Assembly: GCA_028287745.1 (NCBI GenBank)
Contig: JAQBPB010000024.1
Span: forward strand, 1-44,487
Reading direction: 5' to 3'
From: Chloroflexota bacterium
Lineage (GTDB): Bacteria > Chloroflexota > Chloroflexia > Chloroheliales > Chloroheliaceae
Length of the DNA stretch: 44,487 bases
The translations under genes and the position numbers were made by a program. Below, piece by piece: positions 26,344 to 33,717 of this stretch (its first letter is position 1; each line of letters opens with the position of its first letter). The notes beneath the pieces were generated by a model. The model made no database searches, was not told where the DNA came from, and saw only the letters and a program-made list of their open reading frames with translations.

Positions 26344-28389
26344 TTACTGCTCGTCTTTGATAATATCGCTGGCCTGCAACCCGTTAGGGCTGAAAGCGAT
26401 ATTATGGAAATTGATGCCGACTATGTCATCTTTGGCCCGGCCCGCGCCAACAAAGGAGATGGTCAGCCCGTCCAGGTTGAAGTCAAAGATTTGCGGCTTG
26501 CCGTAGTCATAGCTGAACAGGATTTTGTTTTCCCACCAGAAGAAGTGGTAGTGGTGCGGCCATTTCTGGTCAACCGAGTCCGGCGCTCCGTACTGGCGGA
26601 TTTTCCTGCCGCCGCTAAGGTTTGCTTCCAACATAGTTGTGAGGCTATTTGGAGAAAGCCCGAGGTCGTGGATCAGGCCAAACTCAAAATTCTCGCCTTT
26701 ACTGTTTTCAAACCGCACGAAGTTTTTGTAGCCACTGCCGTAACCCATCGAGCAATTGAGCCCTTTTTCGTCACAGACCGGCACGAAATCCAGGTCAAGA
26801 TTGCCTGACGTGGTCAGCGCACCCGGCCTGGTGGAAGCGCCGGACAGGTAATCGTGTTTCGGATTGTCGTTCCAGTAAGTCGGATTAATCCTGGCTCCTA
26901 ACAGGGTCAGGTTTTCGCTCTTCTTGCCCATGGTCAGGCCAATGCCCCGGTCGTTCTGGAAAGGCACCAGTCTGGTATTCACGCCCGGCAGGGTCTTGAA
27001 GGTTTTGTTGGCCGAAACCACTGCATTGCCGTAAATGTCCTTACCGTGAACCCGGTAGCTGTATTCTTCGCCCGGTACGAGGTCGGTCAGGACCACGCTG
27101 TGGTTGCTGACCATATGGGTATTCAGGGGGGTGCTTTGCCCGTATCTTTCACTTAGTCCGTACTCCACCCAGCCGCTGGTAGCGACATTGGTGTTCCATT
27201 TCAGGACGACCCCATTGTGCCAGGCTCCCGTAGCGGTTACATCAGTGATACCGGCCGCCGGGGGCGCGGTCCCTTCCCATAAGAAGGTAACATCTACCCT
27301 ACCGGCCGAAGCGCCTTCCAGGTCCAAATCGTCCCAGTAAGTGCCGTCACCGATGTCAATGCCGCTGGGGTTGCCGACCCAGCTACCGTTTTCATTGTAC
27401 CCGCCGTTGTGCTTTTCGAAATAGGCTTTCTCGGCCTGGGGAACTCCTACCGGCAAATCTTTAAATTCAAAACGGGGGTTGTGCCAGTAGTTATCTTTGA
27501 AGTTCCACGGCCCCACGTCCATAACCGGGGCAGTCGCGGTCTTGCCGCTGGGAGTGGTAATTTTAACCATATAGTCTTGCTTGCCCAGGTCGTTCAAAGA
27601 CGACCAGCTAGGCAGCGAAACGAAACGGTCGCGCGGTTTGATGATGTGGCCGTTAGCGGTCCGGCCGCCTACCAGGCCTTCGCGGGTAGCGTAAACCTTA
27701 TAGGTCGGGGGTGGGGTGGCCTGGGCCGGGCTGGCCGACGCAATGTTCGAAAGGGAAAAGTAACTGGCCGTGGTCAGCCCTTCCAGGTTGCGCCGGTTGG
27801 CTTCCAGCTTTATTTCGCCGAACTGGGGCGATTTGCCGGTCGCGTCGGAGAAGAGCCTGGTCCGGTACTGGGCGAACAGAAAGGCGTTGCTCGACCCAAA
27901 GGCGGCGGACTGGCCGCTGTTATCCAGGGTTTGCCACAAGGTCCAGTTCTGGTTGTCCGGGCTGACCCGCACATCTACTTCCAGGCTGGTGCCTGACGGT
28001 TCGGTGCCGGTCCAGGAGACCTGCAAATTGTTAAAAGGTTCCTCGAATTGTTTAGGCTGGCTGGTATACATTCCATAATCGTTCCACGCGCCGCTCCAAC
28101 GCGGTGGGACCAGCCCGTCGCCACCCAGGCTAAGGCTTTTCCCGCCGCTCAAACTGGTATTGAGCAGGTTGGTATAACCGGACAGCCCTAGCTGCGCAGG
28201 ATTTTCGGCCAGTATTTGTAAACTTTTCTGGTTAGCGATTGGGGGGAAATGTGTGCCTGGTATTGGAGCCGCCAGGGCGGAAGAGATGCCTATACTGGCA
28301 ACTATATTCAGTGCCAGCACACTAACAATCAAAGAAGCAATCCGGCGGAACTTTGCCGGTTGCAGAGAACCCTTATTATTTTGTATCAA
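26344..28389 (-). CDS. secreted multidomain protein with FN3 domain
   Basis: A 681-residue exported protein. I chose a TTG start at 28389, with AGGAG ten bases upstream, because it gives a regular signal peptide: basic QPAKFRR, hydrophobic core, and cleavage after SSALA at about residue 40. The open frame upstream adds 53 residues unlike a signal. Then come a beta-rich region (about 90-200), a segment of about 230-385 with VYATREGLVG, TAPVMDVGPWN and IDIGDGTYWDDL that resembles a double-psi barrel, one fibronectin type III domain (about 380-470, with VVLKWNTN, GWVEYGLS, YSYRVHG) and a C-terminal region of unknown fold with DFNLDGLTISFVGAG. It may bind or remodel cell-wall or polysaccharide material. 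No membrane anchor is seen. Confidence 0.78.
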   Translation of the reverse strand: MIQNNKGSLQPAKFRRIASLIVSVLALNIVASIGISSALAAPIPGTHFPPIANQKSLQILAENPAQLGLSGYTNLLNTSLSGGKSLSLGGDGLVPPRWSGAWNDYGMYTSQPKQFEEPFNNLQVSWTGTEPSGTSLEVDVRVSPDNQNWTLWQTLDNSGQSAAFGSSNAFLFAQYRTRLFSDATGKSPQFGEIKLEANRRNLEGLTTASYFSLSNIASASPAQATPPPTYKVYATREGLVGGRTANGHIIKPRDRFVSLPSWSSLNDLGKQDYMVKITTPSGKTATAPVMDVGPWNFKDNYWHNPRFEFKDLPVGVPQAEKAYFEKHNGGYNENGSWVGNPSGIDIGDGTYWDDLDLEGASAGRVDVTFLWEGTAPPAAGITDVTATGAWHNGVVLKWNTNVATSGWVEYGLSERYGQSTPLNTHMVSNHSVVLTDLVPGEEYSYRVHGKDIYGNAVVSANKTFKTLPGVNTRLVPFQNDRGIGLTMGKKSENLTLLGARINPTYWNDNPKHDYLSGASTRPGALTTSGNLDLDFVPVCDEKGLNCSMGYGSGYKNFVRFENSKGENFEFGLIHDLGLSPNSLTTMLEANLSGGRKIRQYGAPDSVDQKWPHHYHFFWWENKILFSYDYGKPQIFDFNLDGLTISFVGAGRAKDDIVGINFHNIAFSPNGLQASDIIKDEQ

Positions 28390-28850
28390 ATATCCTTCAC
28401 TCCTGAAGAATTGCCCGGGCTCAACCAGGGCCGGCGGACATTGCCGGTTAGTTGGGGTAGTAATTCTGGTATAACTTTTGCCCGGAGCAATCTTCACTGA
28501 CCGCCAAAGCGCCAGGTAATATTCCCGGGAAACCCATCCCGGTACCAAAGCAATTATCGGCCCGTTTATGGCCGACCTTTAACGGTTATTATATTAAACC
28601 TTCTGTAATCGCTAAAATGAGTATGCTTTAAATGCGTAATTACAATATAACATACCCACGCAAGAGCCGATTGAAAGCTGCTGATAAACTTTGGCAAAGC
28701 CAAAACTTTATATTAAAAGCCTGGTTTCACCACAGGGCGGCATTATAATTGAGTAAACTGTTTTGCGCAACATTTGTTATTGCAAAAATCCACCAGGGGT
28801 GGCAATATAAACTTAAAGTTTGGAAGAATAAAGCCACTTATAAGATTAAT
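28390..28850. other. divergent intergenic region between secreted-protein genes
   Basis: About 460 bases, AT-rich to the right. It holds a candidate promoter for the minus-strand gene at 28632-28655 and one for the plus-strand gene at 28851. Between them lie scattered AT-rich repeats (TTTTGC...GCAAAA near 28760-28790). No gene or RNA is recognised. Confidence 0.4.
28632..28655 (-). promoter_or_regulatory. candidate extended -10 promoter with AATTACGCA box
   Basis: On the minus strand GTATGTTATATT is followed by GT and AATTACGCAT. The layout, TGTTATAWT then AATTACGCA, matches the element at 31870-31896. It would give a leader of about 250 bases for the secreted protein gene. Confidence 0.35.
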
Positions 28851-28879
28851 TTTTCAATTCTTTTTTATTTTCATATAAT
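28851..28879 (+). promoter_or_regulatory. predicted promoter for secreted protein gene
   Basis: TTTTCA (28851-28856), 17-base spacer, perfect TATAAT (28874-28879). The ATG follows at 28924 after GAGGGAGATAAA. Confidence 0.55.
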
Positions 28880-28923
28880 AATAATCTCTGATATCGGTAA
28901 TTGAATGATTAGAGGGAGATAAA

Positions 28924-30252
28924 ATGGATAAATTTTCAGGTAGGCAGGGCCGGGTACTTATAAAACATTTCCTCCCGGCGGTTTCCGCCAGGCCTCTGCG
29001 GACCACCGCTTTTATAAGTATTCTCCTGCTCAATTTTTTGTTGAGCCTTTTTTTTACTAACCCGGTAAAAGCGGCCGACCCGGCCCCGATTCAACTTTCC
29101 GCCACTTCCGGCGCGACCGGGACGGTTGTGACGGTTAAAGGGTCCGTACCTGCCGATTTTTCCTATCTGCCTATAATAAGTATCTTTGTAATGCCAAATC
29201 CCAACGCTAACTTCTATATGCGCATGGGCGCTACCTCGGTTAAACCTGACGGCACCCTCAGTTGGACCGGCGCGTTACCCCGGGCAGGCCTGGAATTCTC
29301 CGGTGATGGCAGCGAGAATCCCCGCGAGGTAACCCTTCCAAAAGGCCCGGTTGCCATCGTGTTCGGCTTTGTGCCTACTTTTGAAAGCCAGAAAGCAATC
29401 TTTACGGTCACCGACAATGCCGCCGGTCCCTACTCCGACCCCGGCGGCAGTATCGAAATCCATAATAATTGGACCCGGACGGACAGCCTGGTGCAGGTGG
29501 GCGGGGTCAGCCGCAGCTGGTTGTGGGGGCCGAACAGTTATGAGGTAATCGAGCCGTACAAAGAATCACCTAAAGGTTGGCGTTTTGTTACTTATTTTGA
29601 TAAAGCCCGCATGGAGATAACCAACCCGGCGGCCCCCACCGCTAACAATCCCTATTTCGTGACCAACGGCTTGCTGGTAAGGGAACTGGTAACGGGCCAG
29701 CTTCAGCTTGGCAATACCAGTTTTGAGGCCAGGCAGCCTGCTAACGTGCCGACCGCCGGGGATTTCACCCCCACTAACAAGACGCCTTACTTTTCCGCTT
29801 ATACCTCTTTACAGAATGTTAACGATAACCAGGATAACGCCACTATCACGGTCAGCCTGGATAGCCAGGGTAAGGTCACGCGCGTCCCGGAGCTTGAGCA
29901 GTACGGTGTAAAAGCCACCAACCTGGTTAAAGAAACCAACCATTATATTGCCAGCCCCTTCTGGACCTTTCTCAACTCCAGCGGCCCGATAATTGTAGAC
30001 GTCAATACGCCTGACCAGGCCCAGAGAAACGGCCGTATCTTCGAGCCGCTATTTTCGGCTACTGGCTACCCCATCACCGAACCTTACTGGACCAAAACGG
30101 TCGTAGGCGGGGTGGAAAAGGATGTGCTGGTCCAGCTCTTTGAGCGCCGGGTGCTGACCTTTACTCCTGCAAACCCGGCCGCTTTCCAGGTTGAGATGGG
30201 GAACGTCGGGCTGCAATACTACCAGTGGCGCTACAACGCCGGTCTGTTCTAG
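28924..30252 (+). CDS. secreted protein with Chloroflexota-type FERRVLT domain
   Basis: A 442-residue exported protein: signal peptide with a hydrophobic core at about 31-45 and likely cleavage after NPVKA (residue 50). Residues about 52-165 form an Ig/IPT-like beta region (QLSATSGATGTVVTVKGSVP). The C-terminal 260 residues hold a domain shared with the protein at 33718-34884: SRSWLWGP, YFDKARMEITNP, FVTNGLLVRELVTGQ, GYPITEPYW, LVQLFERRVLTFTP, VEMGNVGLQYYQWRY. I recall this domain as frequent in Chloroflexota exported proteins, with no known function. GAGGGAGA lies six bases before the ATG. A long hairpin follows the stop. Confidence 0.8.
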   Translation: MDKFSGRQGRVLIKHFLPAVSARPLRTTAFISILLLNFLLSLFFTNPVKAADPAPIQLSATSGATGTVVTVKGSVPADFSYLPIISIFVMPNPNANFYMRMGATSVKPDGTLSWTGALPRAGLEFSGDGSENPREVTLPKGPVAIVFGFVPTFESQKAIFTVTDNAAGPYSDPGGSIEIHNNWTRTDSLVQVGGVSRSWLWGPNSYEVIEPYKESPKGWRFVTYFDKARMEITNPAAPTANNPYFVTNGLLVRELVTGQLQLGNTSFEARQPANVPTAGDFTPTNKTPYFSAYTSLQNVNDNQDNATITVSLDSQGKVTRVPELEQYGVKATNLVKETNHYIASPFWTFLNSSGPIIVDVNTPDQAQRNGRIFEPLFSATGYPITEPYWTKTVVGGVEKDVLVQLFERRVLTFTPANPAAFQVEMGNVGLQYYQWRYNAGLF

Positions 30253-30263
30253 GGCAAATTTCT

Positions 30264-30324
30264 AGACTGTCCGGGCGAAACCTGGCCTTTTGAGGAAAAA
30301 GGCCAGGTTTCGCCCGGACGGTCT
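30264..30324. terminator. very long perfect hairpin, likely terminator
   Basis: Arms 30264-30291 and 30297-30324 pair over 28 bp with a single G-T wobble, around a five-base loop GAGGA. It starts 12 bases after the stop codon. The T run behind it is poor (CTATTTCTATTT), so the hairpin is longer and the tail weaker than in a typical intrinsic terminator. Confidence 0.7.
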
Positions 30325-30342
30325 ATTTCTATTTGTAATTGA

Positions 30343-30371
30343 TTGACAAACTTGGGTGGGCTGACTAAACT
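30343..30371 (+). promoter_or_regulatory. predicted udk promoter
   Basis: TTGACA (30343-30348), 17-base spacer, TAAACT (30366-30371). A 7-bp hairpin CCCGGCT/AGCCGGG (30383-30405) would lie at the very 5' end of the message. The promoter lies within an open frame that continues upstream of udk, which argues that the udk start is the later ATG. Confidence 0.6.
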
Positions 30372-30444
30372 TGGCTCGAAATCCCGGCTCAGTCATTTAG
30401 CCGGGAATAATTTAATCACTTTAGTGGGTGTTTACGGGAAAATA

Positions 30445-31113
30445 ATGACAGCTCAAGATGATGGCGCGGCCTGGTCCCTGGGGATTGTACCGGCCGGACC
30501 ATTGATTATCGGGGTTGCCGGGGGCACCGGCAGCGGCAAGACCACCGTTTCACAGCATATCGTGGACAATATTGGCGCGGACCAGGTGGCCCTGCTCCAT
30601 CACGACTCCTATTATAAGGACCAGACCTATCTTTCGCCCAGGGAGCGGGCGACCGTAAACTACGACCATCCTGACTCCCTGGATAACGCCCTGCTCTACC
30701 AGCACCTTCAAGACCTGAAGGCCGGGCGCCCGGTGGAAGTTCCCTGTTACGATTTCAAGATTGACTCGCGCCGCCCGGAAACTATCCGGGTCGAGCCGAA
30801 GCCGGTAATTGTCGTTGAGGGCATTTTAATTTTTTCCGACGAGAATTTGCGCCGGATTATGAACCTTAAAATCTTTGTGGATACCGATGCCGATATCCGC
30901 TTTATTCGCCGCCTGCGCCGGGATGTGGCCGAACGCGGCCGGACCGTCGAATCCGTGATAGACCAGTACCTTAATACGGTCCGGCTGATGCACCTGGAAT
31001 TTGTCGAACCGGCTAAACGCTACGCCGACCTGATTATTCCCGAAGGGGGCTATGAGGTCCCGGCCCTGCTCAATAAGGTCTTTCACCTGGTCAAGCTGAT
31101 GAAACGGGACTAG
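30445..31113 (+). CDS. udk: uridine kinase
   Basis: Uridine kinase phosphorylates uridine and cytidine to their monophosphates in pyrimidine salvage. With the ATG at 30445 the protein has 222 residues, close to the normal 205-215. An earlier TTG in frame (30343) would add 34 residues but coincides with a -35 box, so it is rejected. Motifs: P-loop GGTGSGKT at 26-33, LLHHDSYYKD with the catalytic Asp, NYDHPDSLD, YDFKIDSR, VVEGILIF, and RRLRRDVAERGR in the lid. The Shine-Dalgarno is weak (GGGAA). It converges on the S51 peptidase gene with only two bases between stop codons. Confidence 0.93.
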   Translation: MTAQDDGAAWSLGIVPAGPLIIGVAGGTGSGKTTVSQHIVDNIGADQVALLHHDSYYKDQTYLSPRERATVNYDHPDSLDNALLYQHLQDLKAGRPVEVPCYDFKIDSRRPETIRVEPKPVIVVEGILIFSDENLRRIMNLKIFVDTDADIRFIRRLRRDVAERGRTVESVIDQYLNTVRLMHLEFVEPAKRYADLIIPEGGYEVPALLNKVFHLVKLMKRD

Positions 31114-31115
31114 GG

Positions 31116-31805
31116 TCATGGCACTAGTTTAAACGGCTGGCCTCCCTGGTACTTGAAGGGCTTGCCCTGCCGGTAGATAGTTATCCAGCCCCGGCCGTAA
31201 ACCTGCCAGTTATTATCCTGCCCGATGATAGCCACTTTTTCATCTACCCCGATTAACAAAGAGTGGGGCAGGGCCGCCTGTAATTGCGGTACCCATTTCT
31301 TGCCAAAACTGTTGAAATGGGGCGCAAAGACCGCGCCGGGCACCAGGCCCAGGCCGGGCCTCACTTTACCGCTGGACGGGTCGTACAGGTATTCCATCAA
31401 AACCATTGCTCCGGCGCTGGCCCCACCGACAACCGCCCCGTTTGTCAGGGCAGCCTGGATGGCTTCCCAACATTTGCTACCTTCCAGGGCTTCCAGCAGG
31501 TGTACCGGGTTTCCACCGGCCATATAGATAAGTTTGGCCCCAACCAGGCGGGCGGCAAGTTCAGGGTTAGTGGCATCGGTGCGGTTCGTCAGCGGCAGGG
31601 CTTCCACATGCCTTGCTCCCAGGGACCGGAACCACTCAACACCGTTGCGAGAGGCCATTGAAATACCGCCGTCCGCGCCACCGGCAGTTGGCAGGATTAC
31701 AACCGGGGATGCAGGGCCCCCGGCCTGTTGGAGGGCATATTGGTCGGCCTGCTCGTTACCCTTTTGAAATTCGGCCCCGCCCCCTAGAATTATTAAACCA
31801 CCCAT
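31116..31805 (-). CDS. peptidase S51 (cyanophycinase-like) protein
   Basis: A 229-residue member of the S51 family, which includes alpha-aspartyl dipeptidase PepE and cyanophycinase. The nucleophile Ser130 lies in GGASAGAMVL, the expected nucleophile elbow; FAPHFN with His163, and GVDEKVA follow as in cyanophycinases, and YMAGGNPVHL gives the oxyanion-side loop. Cyanophycinase is usually about 270 residues, so this is a compact form; without a cyanophycin synthetase in the window its substrate may be another aspartyl dipeptide. No signal peptide is seen, suggesting a cytoplasmic enzyme. No good Shine-Dalgarno is found; AAGGGA lies about 15 bases upstream of the ATG. Confidence 0.83.
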   Translation of the reverse strand: MGGLIILGGGAEFQKGNEQADQYALQQAGGPASPVVILPTAGGADGGISMASRNGVEWFRSLGARHVEALPLTNRTDATNPELAARLVGAKLIYMAGGNPVHLLEALEGSKCWEAIQAALTNGAVVGGASAGAMVLMEYLYDPSSGKVRPGLGLVPGAVFAPHFNSFGKKWVPQLQAALPHSLLIGVDEKVAIIGQDNNWQVYGRGWITIYRQGKPFKYQGGQPFKLVP

Positions 31806-31869
31806 ATTAAAAATAATTTCCCTTTTGGAAAGATAAATTATGCTAAATTTTAGAAACCGAAATTAAGCC

Positions 31870-31896
31870 GTATGTTATAATACAACAATTACGCAG
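31870..31896 (+). promoter_or_regulatory. extended -10 promoter with AATTACGCA box
   Basis: TGTTATAAT (31873-31881) is a perfect extended -10; no good -35 is needed or seen. AATTACGCA follows at 31887-31895. It would start a leader of about 90 bases before the receiver gene at 31978. Confidence 0.5.
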
Positions 31897-31977
31897 CCTT
31901 TCTATAATTAATAGACCTGCCATTTACTACAAGAAGGCTGCACACCACTATACTCTATGGTAAGGAGTTTGGAACGG

Positions 31978-32436
31978 ATGAGCAAGATTCTGGTGATAGA
32001 TGATGATCCAGGTATAACTTTATTACTTAAGCGGATAATAGCAAAAAAGGGCCACGATATACTGATTGCCAGCAACGGCCTGGAAGGGCTAAAGTTAGCC
32101 CAGGAAGAAGTGCCTGACCTTATTTTTACGGATGTTAGAATGCCTGATTTAGGCGGGGTGGAGTTAGCCGGTTTCATAAAATCCGACCCAAACTTACAGC
32201 ATATCCCTGTTATTATCCTGAGCGGTACGGCTTATATGCTGGACCTGGAAAAGACGGCCGCCGATAATATCTTGACCAAACCCTTCGCGTTAAAGTCCGT
32301 CTACGGGATCCTTGACTATTACCTGGGCCAGGAGGGTAATGAAACGGAAAGCAAAAAAGAAGACTCAGAATTAAAAGGAACAAAACCAACCTTTCCTTCT
32401 ATTTCCGAATCTTCTCAGGGTTACACATCCAATTAA
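31978..32436 (+). CDS. stand-alone receiver-domain response regulator
   Basis: A CheY-like protein of 152 residues: acidic Asp8-Asp9-Asp10, phosphoacceptor Asp52 in IFTDVRMPD, switch Ser in IILSGTA, and Lys in LTKPFALK. After the receiver (residues 1-120) comes a polar tail of about 30 residues rich in Ser, Glu and Lys, with no output domain. The ATG at 31978 has AAGGAG ten bases upstream; an ATG seven codons earlier precedes that site and is rejected. No kinase gene is adjacent, so it is an orphan regulator that may act through protein contact. Confidence 0.88.
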   Translation: MSKILVIDDDPGITLLLKRIIAKKGHDILIASNGLEGLKLAQEEVPDLIFTDVRMPDLGGVELAGFIKSDPNLQHIPVIILSGTAYMLDLEKTAADNILTKPFALKSVYGILDYYLGQEGNETESKKEDSELKGTKPTFPSISESSQGYTSN

Positions 32437-32467
32437 GTTATGACAGCCCGTGGCTTGTCAGTCACTC

Positions 32468-32788
32468 CTAGTAAGTGCCCGACTGGCTCCGGTTGGAAGA
32501 ATTACTATAACCGCCCCGGCTGCCTGCCCCGGCCCCTTCTTCGCGCGGACGCGCTTCGTTCACCGCAATATCGCGCCCAACCAGGTTGTAATTGTTGAAC
32601 AATTCGATCGCTTTGTCCGCTTCTTCCTTGCTCGACATTTCTACAAACCCAAAGCCTCTTGACCGGCCGGTTTCACGGTCGGTAATCACACGGGTTGAAA
32701 CTACGTTACCAGCCTGGCTAAACAACTCTTGTAAGTTGTCCTCAGTCGCTTTGAACGATAAATTACCAATAAATAACTTAACAGCCAT
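32468..32788 (-). CDS. RRM-type RNA-binding protein
   Basis: A 106-residue protein with one RNA recognition motif: RNP2 LFIGNL near the start and RNP1 RGFGFVEM at about residue 42-49, followed by a short Gly/Ser-rich tail (GAGAGSRGGYSNSSN). This is the layout of the cyanobacterial Rbp proteins, many of which are induced by cold, and similar genes occur in other phyla. The ATG at 32788 gives the normal N-terminus MAVKLFIGN; an ATG 11 codons earlier adds charged residues not typical of the family. GAGG lies 11 bases upstream. The strong promoter and structured leader suggest abundant, controlled expression. Confidence 0.9.
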   Translation of the reverse strand: MAVKLFIGNLSFKATEDNLQELFSQAGNVVSTRVITDRETGRSRGFGFVEMSSKEEADKAIELFNNYNLVGRDIAVNEARPREEGAGAGSRGGYSNSSNRSQSGTY

Positions 32789-32947
32789 AACAGCTCTGTC
32801 CTCTTTCTCTCTGCCGCTCAAAGCAATTATTCAGGTGTTCTTTGACGTTACCTTAATAAATTTTATGTCGGCTAACCTGTAGTGGATAAAGGGTGGCGCC
32901 CCTTTATACCTAATTTACTAACGAAGGAGGAAATTTTCCTCATCAGG
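32789..32947 (-). promoter_or_regulatory. structured 5' leader of the RRM gene
   Basis: The predicted leader, about 150 bases, contains two hairpins: GAGGAAAATTTCCTC (32927-32943 region) at the extreme 5' end and ATAAAGGG...CCCTTTAT (about 32885-32910) after it. No open frame is seen in it. Leaders of this kind control cold-shock and RNA-binding protein genes; here that is inference. Confidence 0.4.
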
Positions 32948-32977
32948 ATTATAACAACGCCAAAAGCTAAATGTCAA
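32948..32977 (-). promoter_or_regulatory. strong predicted promoter for the RRM gene
   Basis: On the minus strand perfect TTGACA (32972-32977) and perfect TATAAT (32948-32953), 18 bases apart; the best promoter match in the window. Confidence 0.75.
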
Positions 32978-33030
32978 TACCAAATTAATTATTTATTAAA
33001 GATAATTATACATGTGGCAAAGTTGACTTA

Positions 33031-33061
33031 AATTAAAAACGGGCCGTATCCACGACCCGTT
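33031..33061 (-). terminator. terminator after receiver gene 33093-33488
   Basis: A 10-bp stem with one wobble, AACGGGTCGT / ACGGCCCGTT on the minus strand, four-base loop GGAT, then TTTTTAATT. Confidence 0.83.
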
Positions 33062-33092
33062 AACTTAAGTATTAAAGTTGGCTATATCTAGC

Positions 33093-33488
33093 TTATGCTG
33101 AAAGGCTCAACCGGCGCTGTTTGCGATAGCGCAGGCTGTCGGCCAGGATTAAAAGTGCCTTGCTGCTTTCTTCATCCTTTACTATAAAGTAATCTGTCCC
33201 CGCCTCATAGGCCTTTATCATATTGTGCAGCTTGTTATCGTTGCTGAACATTATTATCGGAACATTACGGGTCTGGTAATCTTTTTTAAGAGTCCTACAA
33301 AGCTCAATTCCGTCCACACCGGGCAAAACGGTATCCAGTATTATTAGATCTGGTGTGGTTTCTTTTAATGCGTGGAAAGCTTCGAAAACAGTAGTGGCGA
33401 CGACAACTTGAAAGTTTTGTTCTTCCAATCCCATTTTCATGTCTAAACCCTGCGCCACACTGTCCTCAATAACTAATACCTTGTTCAT
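33093..33488 (-). CDS. stand-alone receiver-domain response regulator
   Basis: A 131-residue CheY-like protein: Glu8-Asp9 acidic pair, phosphoacceptor Asp52 in IILDTVLPGVDG, Ser in IIMFSND, and Lys in YFIVKDEE. The final basic segment RYRKQRRLSLSA is short, and no output domain is present. It differs clearly from the receiver at 31978, so it is not a recent duplicate. In the receiver, the last loop reads VKDEESS rather than the common KPF/KP, as in some twitching or PatA-linked receivers. The Shine-Dalgarno is weak (AAGG 11 bases before ATG). It has its own terminator; no kinase is near. Confidence 0.85.
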   Translation of the reverse strand: MNKVLVIEDSVAQGLDMKMGLEEQNFQVVVATTVFEAFHALKETTPDLIILDTVLPGVDGIELCRTLKKDYQTRNVPIIMFSNDNKLHNMIKAYEAGTDYFIVKDEESSKALLILADSLRYRKQRRLSLSA

Positions 33489-33717
33489 TGAATCTGTACC
33501 TTTTACTACTTTTTAACCCTTTTGGTCACTAAAAATTATTAAGTCTCTTACAATTCTATATTGGGTTTAACTTTGCCCTGTACATTTATTATAAATAAAA
33601 ATCCCGGCCTGTAAACCTATTTTTAATAGTTGTAATACTAATGTTACCTAACCGTAATATTTCACGCCGCTTTTGAACTACTGGCACTTATAAACTTCCT
33701 CCAACCCTACATTTAAC

